Positions 34,565 to 44,222 of a stretch of 64,000 bases of DNA are shown here, piece by piece (the stretch's first letter is position 1; every line of letters starts with the position of its first letter). The notes under the pieces were generated by a model. The model searched no databases. It had not been told where the DNA came from and saw nothing but the letters and a program-made list of their open reading frames with translations. Source of the stretch: Aquimarina algiphila (GTDB lineage: Bacteria > Bacteroidota > Bacteroidia > Flavobacteriales > Flavobacteriaceae); assembly GCF_007489275.1 (NCBI RefSeq), contig NZ_VLNR01000006.1, forward strand, positions 62,001-126,000. Direction: 5' to 3'. A program made the translations under genes and the position numbers.

Positions 34565-35329
34565 CTAAAATTCCCAAAGCTTTGTTACACAATCAAAGTT
34601 GACCGCTTTGCATGTTTCAGAATCTAATACGTCTTTACAGATAAAGAAGTAAACTGAAACATAAAACATGCCTAAAAGTAGTATTACCATACTTTCTGAA
34701 ACATCATTTCGTTTACCATTAGTTGATTCTGATTGTTTAAGCAAACTTATAGGGTTAATTGATATAATAAGCCAAATAAATAACAGAAGAAGGAGTAAAA
34801 ATCGTCCAACAATTATTTGATTTTCAGTATCATTAGCTTTACTAAAAAAGATTTCTTCAAAAAATATAAATCTTGCAAAGAAGAATAAAATCAATAAGAT
34901 ACTGACTATATAAACAAAATACTTTAAAAAAGTTTTAATTTTTGATATAGTAATCATTACCAAAGATAAAAGCATTAATAATAAAGTAAAATACCATACT
35001 GTATTAATGAATTCTGAAATTACAGTTCCGTCCTGAGAACGTCTTAATATAGTTATAGCTACCAAAACTGCTACTAAAGGTATGGTAACAAGAATGGTAA
35101 AATATCCGCCAACACTCTTATGCTTGGATAGTGTTAGTATAACAATAACAGACAAAATAATGATCCACCATACTTTTAAACGGCTTAAAGAAGACGTAAC
35201 CTCAACAATTTTTTCAATTAAAAAGGCATTATTTAAAATGATTCGTAATAAAACTAAAGTTGAAAAAACACCAATAAATGCTATGAATACGGTTTTGAAA
35301 CGAAGGAAAAGTTCGTTAGAGTAGCGCAT
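34565..35329 (-). CDS. Unrecognised multi-helix membrane protein
   Basis: A 254-residue protein with about seven hydrophobic segments, for example VFIAFIGVFSTLVLLRIIL, VWWIIILSVIVILTL, YFTILVTIPLVAVLVAITIL, FVYIVSILLILFFFARFIFF and MVILLLGMFYVSVYFFIC. The C-terminus has a cysteine cluster (ICKDVLDSETCKAVNFDC). No family is recognised. It is the last gene of the accessory run, and behind it lies a 500-bp stretch without genes. An integral inner-membrane protein is certain from composition; its role is unknown. Confidence 0.72.
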   Translation of the reverse strand: MRYSNELFLRFKTVFIAFIGVFSTLVLLRIILNNAFLIEKIVEVTSSLSRLKVWWIIILSVIVILTLSKHKSVGGYFTILVTIPLVAVLVAITILRRSQDGTVISEFINTVWYFTLLLMLLSLVMITISKIKTFLKYFVYIVSILLILFFFARFIFFEEIFFSKANDTENQIIVGRFLLLLLLFIWLIISINPISLLKQSESTNGKRNDVSESMVILLLGMFYVSVYFFICKDVLDSETCKAVNFDCVTKLWEF

Positions 35330-35832
35330 AAATTTGAATTTTTACTAAGGTATAAAAAAGAAGGTGATGACATTGTTTTTCTTATGGGTTTTAAAACTCT
35401 CCTCTTTTATTAGAGCAATTCTAGTGACATAAACCTTAAATATATTACTATATATCTATAAGTCAAGAATATAAAAATCACATCGTCATCCTGATAGAAT
35501 AAAATAATACAAAAACATTATTGCGAAAACAATTATGATATAAGAGGGGTGGATAAAAAACAGAATATCATAAAAGTGAATTTTCAACAAGCTCAGAATA
35601 CTTTTAGAGTGTTCTTGTACCGAGTTTATTAGGGTTCATAAATGACATCTGCTTTGACCCAAAACATGTAGGTCTATCTATTCTGTAGGGATGAAAAAAC
35701 CATTTCCAAATTACTTCTTTGGTTTGTATTTGGATTTAATATTGTAAATAAATATTAAAACTTTTATGAAGCAAATCAATCTCATAAAATTTTCGTAACT
35801 TATTGAGGAATAGCTTTTAAATCTCTGCAGTC
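35330..35832. other. 503-bp stretch without a recognised gene
   Basis: No frame of useful length is open. Two short strings, GTCATCCTGA near 35485 and TTTTCAACAAGCTCAGAATA at 35581-35600, resemble fragments of intergenic palindromic repeats seen in many Bacteroidota genomes; this is from memory and the match is partial. The 3' part is AT-rich leader for the gene at 35833. Confidence 0.5.
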
Positions 35833-36282
35833 ATGAAAACCTTAATTTTAATTTTGTGCGGGATGTGTTCTTTTTTCGCTATTACACAAGAAAATAAAAC
35901 TACCGCAATTGAGCCTTATAACCTAGAGGGTGTTTGGGAACTTAAACATCAATTCTTATATGATGATCACAACCAAATAATTGATACTGTTCTTAATCAG
36001 AATGGATATCGCCAGGTAAAGATGTACAGCAAAGGAAAAGTGATGTGGACTCGTTATGACCCAAAAGATAATAACGAATGGTTCGGTTATGGTACGTATA
36101 CTATCAAAGACGGCATGCTCGAAGAACGTTTAGAATATGCTTCTGGTCCTATGATGAAAATTGTCGATACCACACAAGTTTTTGTATTCGAACTTGTGAT
36201 GGGCACCAATTCGTATCAACAAATCGATGTAGATAAAGAGGGACATTATTCACAGTCTGAAAACTATGATAAAGTTCAATGA
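35833..36282 (+). CDS. Small secreted lipocalin-like protein
   Basis: A 149-residue protein with a signal peptide (MKTLILILCGMCSFFAITQ). The mature part begins NLEGVWELKHQFLYDDHNQIID, which has the G-x-W of lipocalin-like domains, followed by alternating strands (RQVKMYSKGKVMWTRYD, WFGYGTYTIKDGMLEERLEY, QVFVFELVMGTNSYQQI). Such small beta-barrels bind hydrophobic ligands or are of unknown role; the lipocalin assignment is weak. It is alone on the plus strand, convergent with the astacin gene across a strong terminator. Confidence 0.72.
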   Translation: MKTLILILCGMCSFFAITQENKTTAIEPYNLEGVWELKHQFLYDDHNQIIDTVLNQNGYRQVKMYSKGKVMWTRYDPKDNNEWFGYGTYTIKDGMLEERLEYASGPMMKIVDTTQVFVFELVMGTNSYQQIDVDKEGHYSQSENYDKVQ

Positions 36283-36340
36283 TTTTTTTTATAAAACCAT
36301 TTGATCTACCCTAAATCTTATTCTTCAAGCAGTAAAACTA

Positions 36341-36374
36341 AAAAATCCCGACCTTATAACGGGCCGGGATTTTT
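36341..36374. terminator. Bidirectional terminator between lipocalin-like and astacin genes
   Basis: AAAAATCCCG (36341-36350) pairs with CGGGATTTTT (36365-36374) around a 14-base loop. It ends both convergent genes and marks the downstream edge of the hydrolase island. Confidence 0.88.
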
Positions 36375-36399
36375 AAAACACACTAAACTTAGTATCAAA

Positions 36400-37431
36400 C
36401 TAGCTTATATAATACCAGGTAGTACCTCTTAATTCTACCCGTCTCCATCTATTTTGATTAGTATCCCAATACCACCAAACATCGCTGTATCTGTAGACTC
36501 TTACTCCATGAATTGTATAATAGTTTCCATTTTCATATACTTCTCCTCCACCATTACCAGGATACATTTGATTAATACCTGTCTTATCTCCAGAAGATAA
36601 GGCATTACGTTGCGTACTGTAAGTACTACCATCTTTTTTGGTAATGGTAGGATTTCCATTCTTCGAAAATGCATATGAACTGTATAGCATAATCGATCCA
36701 AAATCTAAACGATTTGTATATTCATCTCCATCTCTACCTCGTTGCACATAAGTCTGAAAATTATGCTCCTTACCGCTTTGTATATTTTGAAAATTAATCG
36801 TAATATCCTGATTTCTATCAGCTCTACTTTGCTCGTGCCATAATCCTACAGCATGACCAATTTCATGAATGGTATTTCCTGTAGAACAACCATCTGCCAA
36901 GGTGATGTTCTGGCGTCCACCTACCATCCCCACACTAGAGGAGCAACCGGATCCCTTTCTAAAGCGTATATAGTTAGACTGATTTGTTCGTTGTACAAAT
37001 CGTAAGGATGTATTGGCTTCCCAATGTGCAATGGCATCAGATACGCGATATTGTTTGGGTAATCCGCTCTCGACCGTATAGTATACTGTGTTATCGGGCC
37101 ACCGTCCCCCGGTTCTACCGACACTCTTTTGTTCAGGAATTTGTTCTCCTTCTTCAAAAACCAACTTGGTCGGTGCTATAGACAACATGTTTTTTGAAAA
37201 TACAATATCACCTTCATAGATGTATTCTCCATTAATTTCTTCAACCTGGATTTTTTCTCCCGCATAATACATCTCAGTTACTTTCCCTACGTTCTCAGGA
37301 TAGGCTATTTCTACCAAACTGGCTTTTGTTACTTCTTCTGAAGCTGTGGTGACTTCATCAAATTGTTCTGCTGTACAAGCTGTCAATAACAAACTTAGTA
37401 TTGACAATCTTGTGATCTGAGTTTTAATCAT
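36400..37431 (-). CDS. Astacin-type (M12A) zinc metalloprotease lipoprotein
   Basis: A 343-residue protein with a lipoprotein signal (LSILSLLLTACTAEQ). A propeptide-like part runs to about residue 105. The protease domain starts at RWPDNTVYYTVESGLP and has the astacin zinc motif TIHEIGHAVGLWHEQSRADRN (HExxHxxGxxHE), followed by the Met-turn SIMLYSSYAFS. The C-terminal 40 residues (YYTIHGVRVYRYSDVWWYWDTNQNRWRRVEL) are aromatic-rich and may bind carbohydrate or the cell surface. The cysteine pair GCSSSVG...DGCSTGN would form the usual bridge. It starts 49 bp after the GH64 gene, so it probably shares that transcript. It would attack structural protein. Confidence 0.93.
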   Translation of the reverse strand: MIKTQITRLSILSLLLTACTAEQFDEVTTASEEVTKASLVEIAYPENVGKVTEMYYAGEKIQVEEINGEYIYEGDIVFSKNMLSIAPTKLVFEEGEQIPEQKSVGRTGGRWPDNTVYYTVESGLPKQYRVSDAIAHWEANTSLRFVQRTNQSNYIRFRKGSGCSSSVGMVGGRQNITLADGCSTGNTIHEIGHAVGLWHEQSRADRNQDITINFQNIQSGKEHNFQTYVQRGRDGDEYTNRLDFGSIMLYSSYAFSKNGNPTITKKDGSTYSTQRNALSSGDKTGINQMYPGNGGGEVYENGNYYTIHGVRVYRYSDVWWYWDTNQNRWRRVELRGTTWYYIS

Positions 37432-37480
37432 AATAATTGAATTTGTGTTAGATATTAATAGTTAGTAATTATGTTTATGA

Positions 37481-39652
37481 CTATTGTTTTATGACCCTTC
37501 CAGAATGAGTTTGACTAGCTCCTTTTACTTTATAAACATATATACCAGATGCCAATGAACTCATATCAGATTTGATTATGTTTCCGCCATTTGGTTGTAC
37601 TTCTAAAAGTTTTTTTCCGTTTAAATCATAGAGTTCGAATGCACCAAAATCAAGTCCTGCGATATACATAAAATCATCTACAGGATTAGGGTATATCATA
37701 AGCGGAGATATCTTTTCTTCAATTGTTTTAGTATTTCCTATTAAAGCTTCATCAAAAGATCGTGCATCAGACTGCTTCGTTATTTTAATCCAGTTGATAT
37801 TCCAACCGCCAGATGCTGCATATAAACCAAAAGAATAGGTTCCCGCATTTATAGTAACAGTATGAGATACTGTAGTCCAGTTTTGCCATCCTCCCGTATT
37901 TGGTATATTCACTTGACCCAGAACTATTGCTCCTGCGTTTATATCAGCAGATAATGTACCACCACCAACTGCACTGGCAACACGGTATTCTATATGATAA
38001 TTTCCAGAAGAAGGAAAATTAATATTTGCATATGCCATCCAATCTCCAGTATCGATATACCCAACATTTTGTCCTCCTTCTGAGCAGTTTTCGTTTTGAA
38101 CACCCAACATAGAAGTATGGTTTTCTGCTTCAATTGTTTGACTAGATTCACCACCATTTATTTTTGAAATAATAATAGAGGTAACCTGATCGTTAAATCC
38201 ATCGTTAACTAGACAACTAGTATCTCCTGTTTTTATAATTGAAGTTCCTGTAAAGTTATCATCAAAGTAAAGTGTAGCTTGATATCCTGATTGTACTTTT
38301 ACTGAAGAAATATCATCATCTCCAATACCTAATCCAATTAATTGACCTCGTGTATATGTACCTTCTTCTAAACCTATTGCATATCCACCATAGGAACAAT
38401 GTTGATACATAGTAGCTACTTCTGTAGTTGGAGGATTAGGGTTTGAATTTCCTTCGAGACCTCCAAGTGTGATTTTTACATTTCTAGGGTTTGGAGTATG
38501 GATTGTTGCTGATTGATCATACACATCATCATATGCAAACGTATAGGTTTGGCTTTCGAAGCTAATATCTGTCTGATGGAAGAATTTAGAGTACCAGTTA
38601 TACGGCCAGGTTTGATAATATTTAGAAGTATCTCCAAAATTTTGTAACACTCCTGAAGGTACGTTTAAATCTATAGCGTGTCTTGTAATTGCTGCAACCA
38701 TTTGAGATTGTACTACCAAATCCCATCGCTGTCCTGATGCCATGACTCCACTCCCTTCCATTGCTTCTATTGTAGTTGGTTTTCCCGGGATTGTTGCAAC
38801 CTGTCCGTCACTATCTCTATTAAATACAAATTGATTCCCACCTTGTACTTTTCCTCTCCAAATACCGGCATCTGATGTAAATACAAGCTCCTGATTAGCA
38901 TACTTAGACCAAATATCATTTATATACCCATCCATAAAGTTTTTAGGAAATGCTTCGACTTTGGTAGGAAAATGAATCGTTCCTTCATCTGTATTGAGTA
39001 AGCTTCTAAATTCATTAGGAACCGTTGCTTGCCACTGGGCCAAAATATCATCATGTTTTTTTAACTCACCTACTTTTTTGTAAAAGTCATCTCCCCAGAC
39101 CTCGAGACCCATAGGGTATTGATACGAATCAACTCTTGATGTATTACACCAAAGGCCAATATCATTGAAAGTTAATTCAATCAATTCAAATTTTATACCC
39201 TGATTGGGATCTGTTGGGTTTGTCAGATTTGGAGCAGAATACCCACTTGGAGCACCTGAATGGCCAAAAAAGTAGAGATACAGTTGACTTTTAAAAGAAA
39301 CCATAATTCTACATCCTGCTATTTTAGGAATCTGAACCGTTTTATTAGGAATATCGCTGAGTCTACGAAAACAATTGGCATATTTACCATTCTCTCCTGG
39401 TCCCTGATTACCATCAATTACAGGGCCTTGAACTGTATTATAAGTACTGTCCATTCGATTCACTGCACCTGTCACGGGATCTATCCAAACATGCCCATCG
39501 GTAATTCCCACTATAGCAACAAATATCTCATTATCCGGATATATTGAATTATTGGTGATTTCATATGGTAATGTTTGTGCTTGAGCTACTATCCCTAATA
39601 AGAATAATAGTCCAAGACAAAATATATGAGTAGCTCTATTTTTAACTTTCAT
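37481..39652 (-). CDS. GH64 beta-1,3-glucanase with beta-gamma-crystallin, CBM6 and T9SS tail
   Basis: Start taken at the ATG at 39652, 723 residues with a signal peptide (IFCLGLLFLLGIVAQAQ). Residues about 26-395 match GH64 beta-1,3-glucanases (thaumatin-like fold): LPYEITNNSIYPDNEIFVAIVG, GRRIMVSF-like CRIMVSFKSQLYLYFFG, and IDLNVPSGVLQNFGDTSKYYQTWPYNWYSKFFH. Next come a beta-gamma-crystallin domain (VATMYQHCSYGGYAIGLEEGTY, then DDDISSVKV), a CBM6 domain (TIEAENHTSMLGV, EGGQNVGYIDTGDWMAYANI) and a T9SS sorting domain (MIYPNPVDDFMYIAG onward to the end). GH64 enzymes release laminarin oligosaccharides. It lies 28 bp downstream of the GH16 gene, with which it shares its accessory domains almost unchanged. 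Confidence 0.93.
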   Translation of the reverse strand: MKVKNRATHIFCLGLLFLLGIVAQAQTLPYEITNNSIYPDNEIFVAIVGITDGHVWIDPVTGAVNRMDSTYNTVQGPVIDGNQGPGENGKYANCFRRLSDIPNKTVQIPKIAGCRIMVSFKSQLYLYFFGHSGAPSGYSAPNLTNPTDPNQGIKFELIELTFNDIGLWCNTSRVDSYQYPMGLEVWGDDFYKKVGELKKHDDILAQWQATVPNEFRSLLNTDEGTIHFPTKVEAFPKNFMDGYINDIWSKYANQELVFTSDAGIWRGKVQGGNQFVFNRDSDGQVATIPGKPTTIEAMEGSGVMASGQRWDLVVQSQMVAAITRHAIDLNVPSGVLQNFGDTSKYYQTWPYNWYSKFFHQTDISFESQTYTFAYDDVYDQSATIHTPNPRNVKITLGGLEGNSNPNPPTTEVATMYQHCSYGGYAIGLEEGTYTRGQLIGLGIGDDDISSVKVQSGYQATLYFDDNFTGTSIIKTGDTSCLVNDGFNDQVTSIIISKINGGESSQTIEAENHTSMLGVQNENCSEGGQNVGYIDTGDWMAYANINFPSSGNYHIEYRVASAVGGGTLSADINAGAIVLGQVNIPNTGGWQNWTTVSHTVTINAGTYSFGLYAASGGWNINWIKITKQSDARSFDEALIGNTKTIEEKISPLMIYPNPVDDFMYIAGLDFGAFELYDLNGKKLLEVQPNGGNIIKSDMSSLASGIYVYKVKGASQTHSGRVIKQ

Positions 39653-39680
39653 ACTATTGTTATATCTAAAATTCATGATA

Positions 39681-41408
39681 TTATTCTTTAATTACACGTT
39701 TTGTTTCTGTGCTTCCATTTTTTTCTATACTAACTAAGTATAGTCCTTTCTTAAGATGAGAAAGATCAATAGATCTTCCTGGCTCTACTGTTATAGAATG
39801 TAGTATTCTATGGCCAAAAGCATCGAACACAGTAACCCTGACATTTTCTCCTTCAAACTTAAATTGAAGTGAGTTTTTAAAAGGGTTTGGATATAATGTC
39901 ATGGTATCTGTATTCCTTACTTCACCATTGTTTTCTTTATTCTCAACCAACGTCGAATCAGCAAATTTCACATCGGATAGTCCTATTATTTTTATCCAGT
40001 TAATATTCCAACCCCCAGAGGCCGCATATAAACCAAAAGGGTAAGTTCCTGCGTTTATAGTAACGTTATGAGATATTGTCGTCCAGTTTTGCCATCCTCC
40101 TGTATTTGGTATATTCACTTGTCCAAGAACCGTAGCTCCAGCATTTATATCAGCAGATAATGTACCGCCTCCAACCGCACTTGCAACTCGGTATTCTATA
40201 CGATAATTCCCAGAAGAAGGAAAATTAATATTTGCATATGCCATCCAATCTCCGGTATCGATATATCCAACATTTTGCCCTCCTTCAGAACAGTTTTCAT
40301 TCTGAATACCTGACATAGAAGTGTGATTTTCTGCTTCAATTGTTTGACTAGATCCATTATTCCCTGTTTTGGAAATTATGATAGAGGTAACTTGGTCATT
40401 AAATCCATCGTTAACCAAACAACTGGTATCTCCTGTTTTTATAATTGAAGTTCCTGTAAAGTTATCATCAAAATAAAGTGTAGCCTGATATCCTGATTGT
40501 ACTTTTACTGAAGAGATATCATCATCTCCAATACCTAATCCAATTAATTGACCTCTTGTATATGTACCTTCTCCTAAATCAATACCATATCCACCATAAG
40601 AACAATGTTGGTACATAGTAGCTACTCCTGTAGTTGGAGGATTACTACCAGCTTGATATACTCTTACATAATCTACAGCCATACGTGCCGGTATTTTACT
40701 ATCATCAACAGAAAACCCTGGCCAGTTACCTCCTACTGCCATATTGAGTAATAAAAAATACTCATTATGAAACTCACTGGTCCCGTTTACGCCATTAGTA
40801 ATATCAACTTCATGATATTGATTTCCATCAACAAACCATTTGATATTATTCTCATTCCATTCTACTGAATACAAATGATAATTTGTAACATTAACTGCTG
40901 TATGTCCTCCGTAATAGGCATAATTACCATTACCATCCTGCCAGTGAATAGTTCCATGAATATCTGGTGAGTTATTAATATGCTCAAGAACATCAATTTC
41001 TCCACATGCCGGCCAACCTACTGAAGAAATATTACTTCCCAACATCCAGAATGCAGGCCAGAGCCCTTGTCCCATCGGCAAAGCTATTCTTGCTTCTATT
41101 TTACCATATTTAAAATTTCTTCTACCTTGAGTTTTCATACGTGCAGAAGTATAATTAGCTCCGCCAAAATTTTCTTTTTTAGCCGTAATAATTAACTGTC
41201 CATTTTCTACACTGGCATTCTCGCGACGGTAATACTGTAATTCGTTATTTCCCCATCCAGAGGATCCTCTTCCGGTTTCAAAAACCCAGTCAGGGCTTAT
41301 TCCGTTAGTAAACTCATCCTGCCAGACCAAGTTCCAGTTTTGAGCAACTACCACAGAAGTTGCCATTACAAAAAAGGTTAAAAAGAGTAATGTTTTGATT
41401 GTTTTCAT
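39681..41408 (-). CDS. GH16 beta-glucanase (laminarinase type) with beta-gamma-crystallin, CBM6 and T9SS tail
   Basis: A 575-residue secreted enzyme. Signal peptide to about residue 22. GH16 domain about 25-255: NLVWQDEFTNGISPDWVFETG, ENGQLIITAKKENFGGANYTSARM, KYGKIEARIALPMGQGLWPAFWMLG, and the catalytic GEIDVLEHI with Glu137, Asp139 and Glu142. This spacing (E-x-D-x-x-E) is the laminarinase/lichenase type, so it should cut beta-1,3 or mixed glucan. Beta-gamma-crystallin about 262-348, CBM6 about 358-485, and a T9SS tail (TLYPNPFKNSLQFKF to the end) follow. It is the first gene of a unit with GH64 and astacin; gap to the upstream GH18 gene is 93 bp. Confidence 0.95.
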   Translation of the reverse strand: MKTIKTLLFLTFFVMATSVVVAQNWNLVWQDEFTNGISPDWVFETGRGSSGWGNNELQYYRRENASVENGQLIITAKKENFGGANYTSARMKTQGRRNFKYGKIEARIALPMGQGLWPAFWMLGSNISSVGWPACGEIDVLEHINNSPDIHGTIHWQDGNGNYAYYGGHTAVNVTNYHLYSVEWNENNIKWFVDGNQYHEVDITNGVNGTSEFHNEYFLLLNMAVGGNWPGFSVDDSKIPARMAVDYVRVYQAGSNPPTTGVATMYQHCSYGGYGIDLGEGTYTRGQLIGLGIGDDDISSVKVQSGYQATLYFDDNFTGTSIIKTGDTSCLVNDGFNDQVTSIIISKTGNNGSSQTIEAENHTSMSGIQNENCSEGGQNVGYIDTGDWMAYANINFPSSGNYRIEYRVASAVGGGTLSADINAGATVLGQVNIPNTGGWQNWTTISHNVTINAGTYPFGLYAASGGWNINWIKIIGLSDVKFADSTLVENKENNGEVRNTDTMTLYPNPFKNSLQFKFEGENVRVTVFDAFGHRILHSITVEPGRSIDLSHLKKGLYLVSIEKNGSTETKRVIKE

Positions 41409-41501
41409 TTTAAAATTTTAGTTAGGTTAATATTTAGTGATTTGTGTTTGATAAAACTGGACAATAATTATATCCTTCTTATCATAAAAATATAGTTATG
41501 G

Positions 41502-44183
41502 TTATTCTTTTATGATTCTTCCAGAATAGTTTTGATCAGCTACTTTGATCTTATAGATATACACTCCAGGTTCTAATACATTTACTCCTGGTATTGGAGA
41601 TGAAGCCTTCTTATTGGGTTGCAATCCTGTATATTCAAATACTTTTATCCCTATATGGTTATACAATTCTAGGGTATATCCAACAGAGGTTTCTGTATCT
41701 AATTGCATTTGTAGTCGATCCTGTAATGGGTTTGGATATAAAAGAACTTTAGATTGTACAGATGTAGTTATTTCACGTGATCCTAATCCATCTAAATAAG
41801 TTCGTACAGGGTTTGAAAAGGCAAACCCTCCAAATTGATCCCAGTTAATCGACCAACTCATTACTCCTCTAAGACCTGGATAGTTTTGTGATAATGAATA
41901 TTGACCACCAAAAGAATTACCATTGATCAGATAGTCCAGTGCATCAATGACTCCTTGAGACCCTGTAAACCCTCCTCCTGCATTAACTGTAGCCGGTACT
42001 CCTATTAAAATTTGGTCTGGGCGAAGTGCTGGGAAAAATTTACTTGAATCTTTTGTTATCGGAAATCCTTTTAATAACATATCTACGAGAGCAACATAAA
42101 AATCTGCATTACCCATACTATAAAAACTATCATCTAATGCTGTTATTGACCCTGAATTGTAATACTGGACTTGTAAAAAGGTTAATTTATCTCGTAATGC
42201 ATGGATTAAAGGTAAATATGCTCCAGCGCGACGATCAGCTCCTTGCGAAATTCCACCATAAAATGAATACCCCAGTTGAACAAAAAATGTTTCAGGAGCC
42301 ATAGTGAGTATAAAATCATTCCCAAAATGATTATATACACTTTCTACTGCATTGATAGTATTTACTAAGACAGGAGTTGTAGGGTTTTTAAAATCGGTAT
42401 CACCAAGGTCAAGAGATAGTGATTGTCCTTCAAAATCAATATCCATACCATCAAAGTCATACTCTTCGATAATAGAGATCATAGAAGTTATAAATTTATC
42501 TCTGGCAGAAATAGTATTTAATCTCACTTGCCCCTCTGCTCCTCCAATAGAAATAATTACTTTTTTACCTATTCCTTTTAAGTATTGGATATCTGATTTA
42601 AAATCACTCTCAGTATAATTGATCGTGCTAAATTCTGGAGCTAGTTCAAAGCCTAATTCACCGTCTGTTGAGGATATTTTTGGTTCTGCGAAAGAAACAT
42701 TAATAATATCCCAATTAGAGGAAACATCACGTAATTTTATCAACCCCGAACCATTCTGAAAATTATGCCAATATCCATTTAATACTCTTTCTGGTAGTGG
42801 CCCACCTCCACCACCTGAAGTGATAACACGTATATTAACAGCACTTGATGTAGTTGACAAATTATCATTATCTGTAGCTATTGTTGTTAATGAGTAATTT
42901 CCTATCGAAAGGCCACTCCAATCAAAATTATATGGGCTAGTAGTATCTTCTCCTAATTTGATTCCATTACTAAAGAATTCTACCTTGGTTATTGTTCCGT
43001 TATCATCTGAAGCATTAGCACTAATCGTAATCGAGTTACCTTCTATAAATGATTGTCCTGTAGATGGCGAAGTAATTGATACAGTAGGCTCTCCATCCCC
43101 TCCACCAGAACCACATTCTCCAACCAATACCCAAGCATCTTCCCAATTGGTTCCACTGCCGGGAGCGTATGCCGAAGCTCCACCATTACACCATCCTGTA
43201 AATGGCCAAGGTTTACACTCATAGATATTACCATCATTTTGCACCTTGCTTCCAGCCACATATCCTCCATCTTCAACATATTGTGCTTCATTGCAGCTTC
43301 CTCCTCCGGTATCTGATTGTACGGTTATATTTATTTCCGAAGATGTACTACTAGCGCCTTCATTATCGGTTGCTATAGCTACCAAACTATGGGTACCTTC
43401 GGTTGCTGTCCAATTTATTGTATATGGAGATGATGTATCTTCGTTAATCATATTTCCATCAACATAAAATACTATTTTACTGACACTACCATCTGCATCA
43501 CTTGCATCTGCTGTAATACCTACATTTTCTCCTGTGGTAAATGATGAATTATTTGCTGGACTTACAATAGCAACTATAGGCATTTGATTCCCTGTCTCTA
43601 TACTTACTGTAATAACAATATCAGATGAAACCGTTACTGCATTATCATTATCTGTTGCACGTGCAGTGAGCGTATGGTTTCCTGATGTTGCAATCCAATC
43701 TGTTATATACGGTACAGAGGTATCTTCTGATAATACGATGCCATCAACTAAAAATTCAACCTTAGTAATTGTACCATCAGTATCTAAAGCATCAGCGCTA
43801 ATGGTTATGCTATTTCCTGTTGTAAATGTAGCTCCAGATAAAGGAGAAGATATAGACACCGTTGGGACAATATTACTTCCATCACAAGGTCCTACTTCTA
43901 CCCATGGCCCCCATTGTGAGTTATTACTCGCTGGATTTTGATTCTGAGTCCAATGAAACGCCTCATACTCTGTCCCTTGATAAGTAACTTTATCTCCTTT
44001 GATGTATACATTATCTGCTACCCATGCTGGAGAACTACAGGCAATGATCTTTGTATCCATTGTATTATTATATGTAGTATCCGAAGCCGACATATATTTG
44101 GCTACTCCCAATGAAAAAAATATAGTAATTATAAGGTGTACTCTAATTCTATGTTGGGTGAGGATGTTATTTAAAATTTTCAT
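41502..44183 (-). CDS. GH18 chitinase with two chitin-binding and three Ig domains, T9SS tail
   Basis: An 893-residue secreted enzyme. Order: signal peptide; chitin-binding CBM5/12-like domain about 49-103 (WVADNVYIKGDKVTYQGTEYEA); two bacterial Ig domains about 104-295; second chitin-binding domain about 296-365 (YECKPWPFTGWCNGG); third Ig domain to about 460; GH18 domain about 466-805; T9SS tail. The catalytic motif is FDGMDIDFEG with Asp578, Asp581, Asp583 and the acid Glu585, all intact. It begins 39 bp after the GH19 gene, so both are likely on one transcript. The catalytic domain is most like the third GH18 domain of the 1930-residue protein, making them paralogues. Confidence 0.95.
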   Translation of the reverse strand: MKILNNILTQHRIRVHLIITIFFSLGVAKYMSASDTTYNNTMDTKIIACSSPAWVADNVYIKGDKVTYQGTEYEAFHWTQNQNPASNNSQWGPWVEVGPCDGSNIVPTVSISSPLSGATFTTGNSITISADALDTDGTITKVEFLVDGIVLSEDTSVPYITDWIATSGNHTLTARATDNDNAVTVSSDIVITVSIETGNQMPIVAIVSPANNSSFTTGENVGITADASDADGSVSKIVFYVDGNMINEDTSSPYTINWTATEGTHSLVAIATDNEGASSTSSEINITVQSDTGGGSCNEAQYVEDGGYVAGSKVQNDGNIYECKPWPFTGWCNGGASAYAPGSGTNWEDAWVLVGECGSGGGDGEPTVSITSPSTGQSFIEGNSITISANASDDNGTITKVEFFSNGIKLGEDTTSPYNFDWSGLSIGNYSLTTIATDNDNLSTTSSAVNIRVITSGGGGGPLPERVLNGYWHNFQNGSGLIKLRDVSSNWDIINVSFAEPKISSTDGELGFELAPEFSTINYTESDFKSDIQYLKGIGKKVIISIGGAEGQVRLNTISARDKFITSMISIIEEYDFDGMDIDFEGQSLSLDLGDTDFKNPTTPVLVNTINAVESVYNHFGNDFILTMAPETFFVQLGYSFYGGISQGADRRAGAYLPLIHALRDKLTFLQVQYYNSGSITALDDSFYSMGNADFYVALVDMLLKGFPITKDSSKFFPALRPDQILIGVPATVNAGGGFTGSQGVIDALDYLINGNSFGGQYSLSQNYPGLRGVMSWSINWDQFGGFAFSNPVRTYLDGLGSREITTSVQSKVLLYPNPLQDRLQMQLDTETSVGYTLELYNHIGIKVFEYTGLQPNKKASSPIPGVNVLEPGVYIYKIKVADQNYSGRIIKE

Positions 44184-44222
44184 GACGTTATTTTTTAGTG
44201 ATCTATAGTTTTATGTTAGTTC

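Noticed and set aside
37741..40640. The repeated block as a mobile element
   Set aside because: The repeated part is wholly coding (beta-gamma-crystallin plus CBM6), with no transposase and no terminal repeats.
42958..43467. Several plus-strand frames of 70-90 codons opposite Ig and chitin-binding modules
   Set aside because: They recur wherever the Ig module is repeated (also at 43666, 50517 and 53208), showing that they are antisense shadows of the module.
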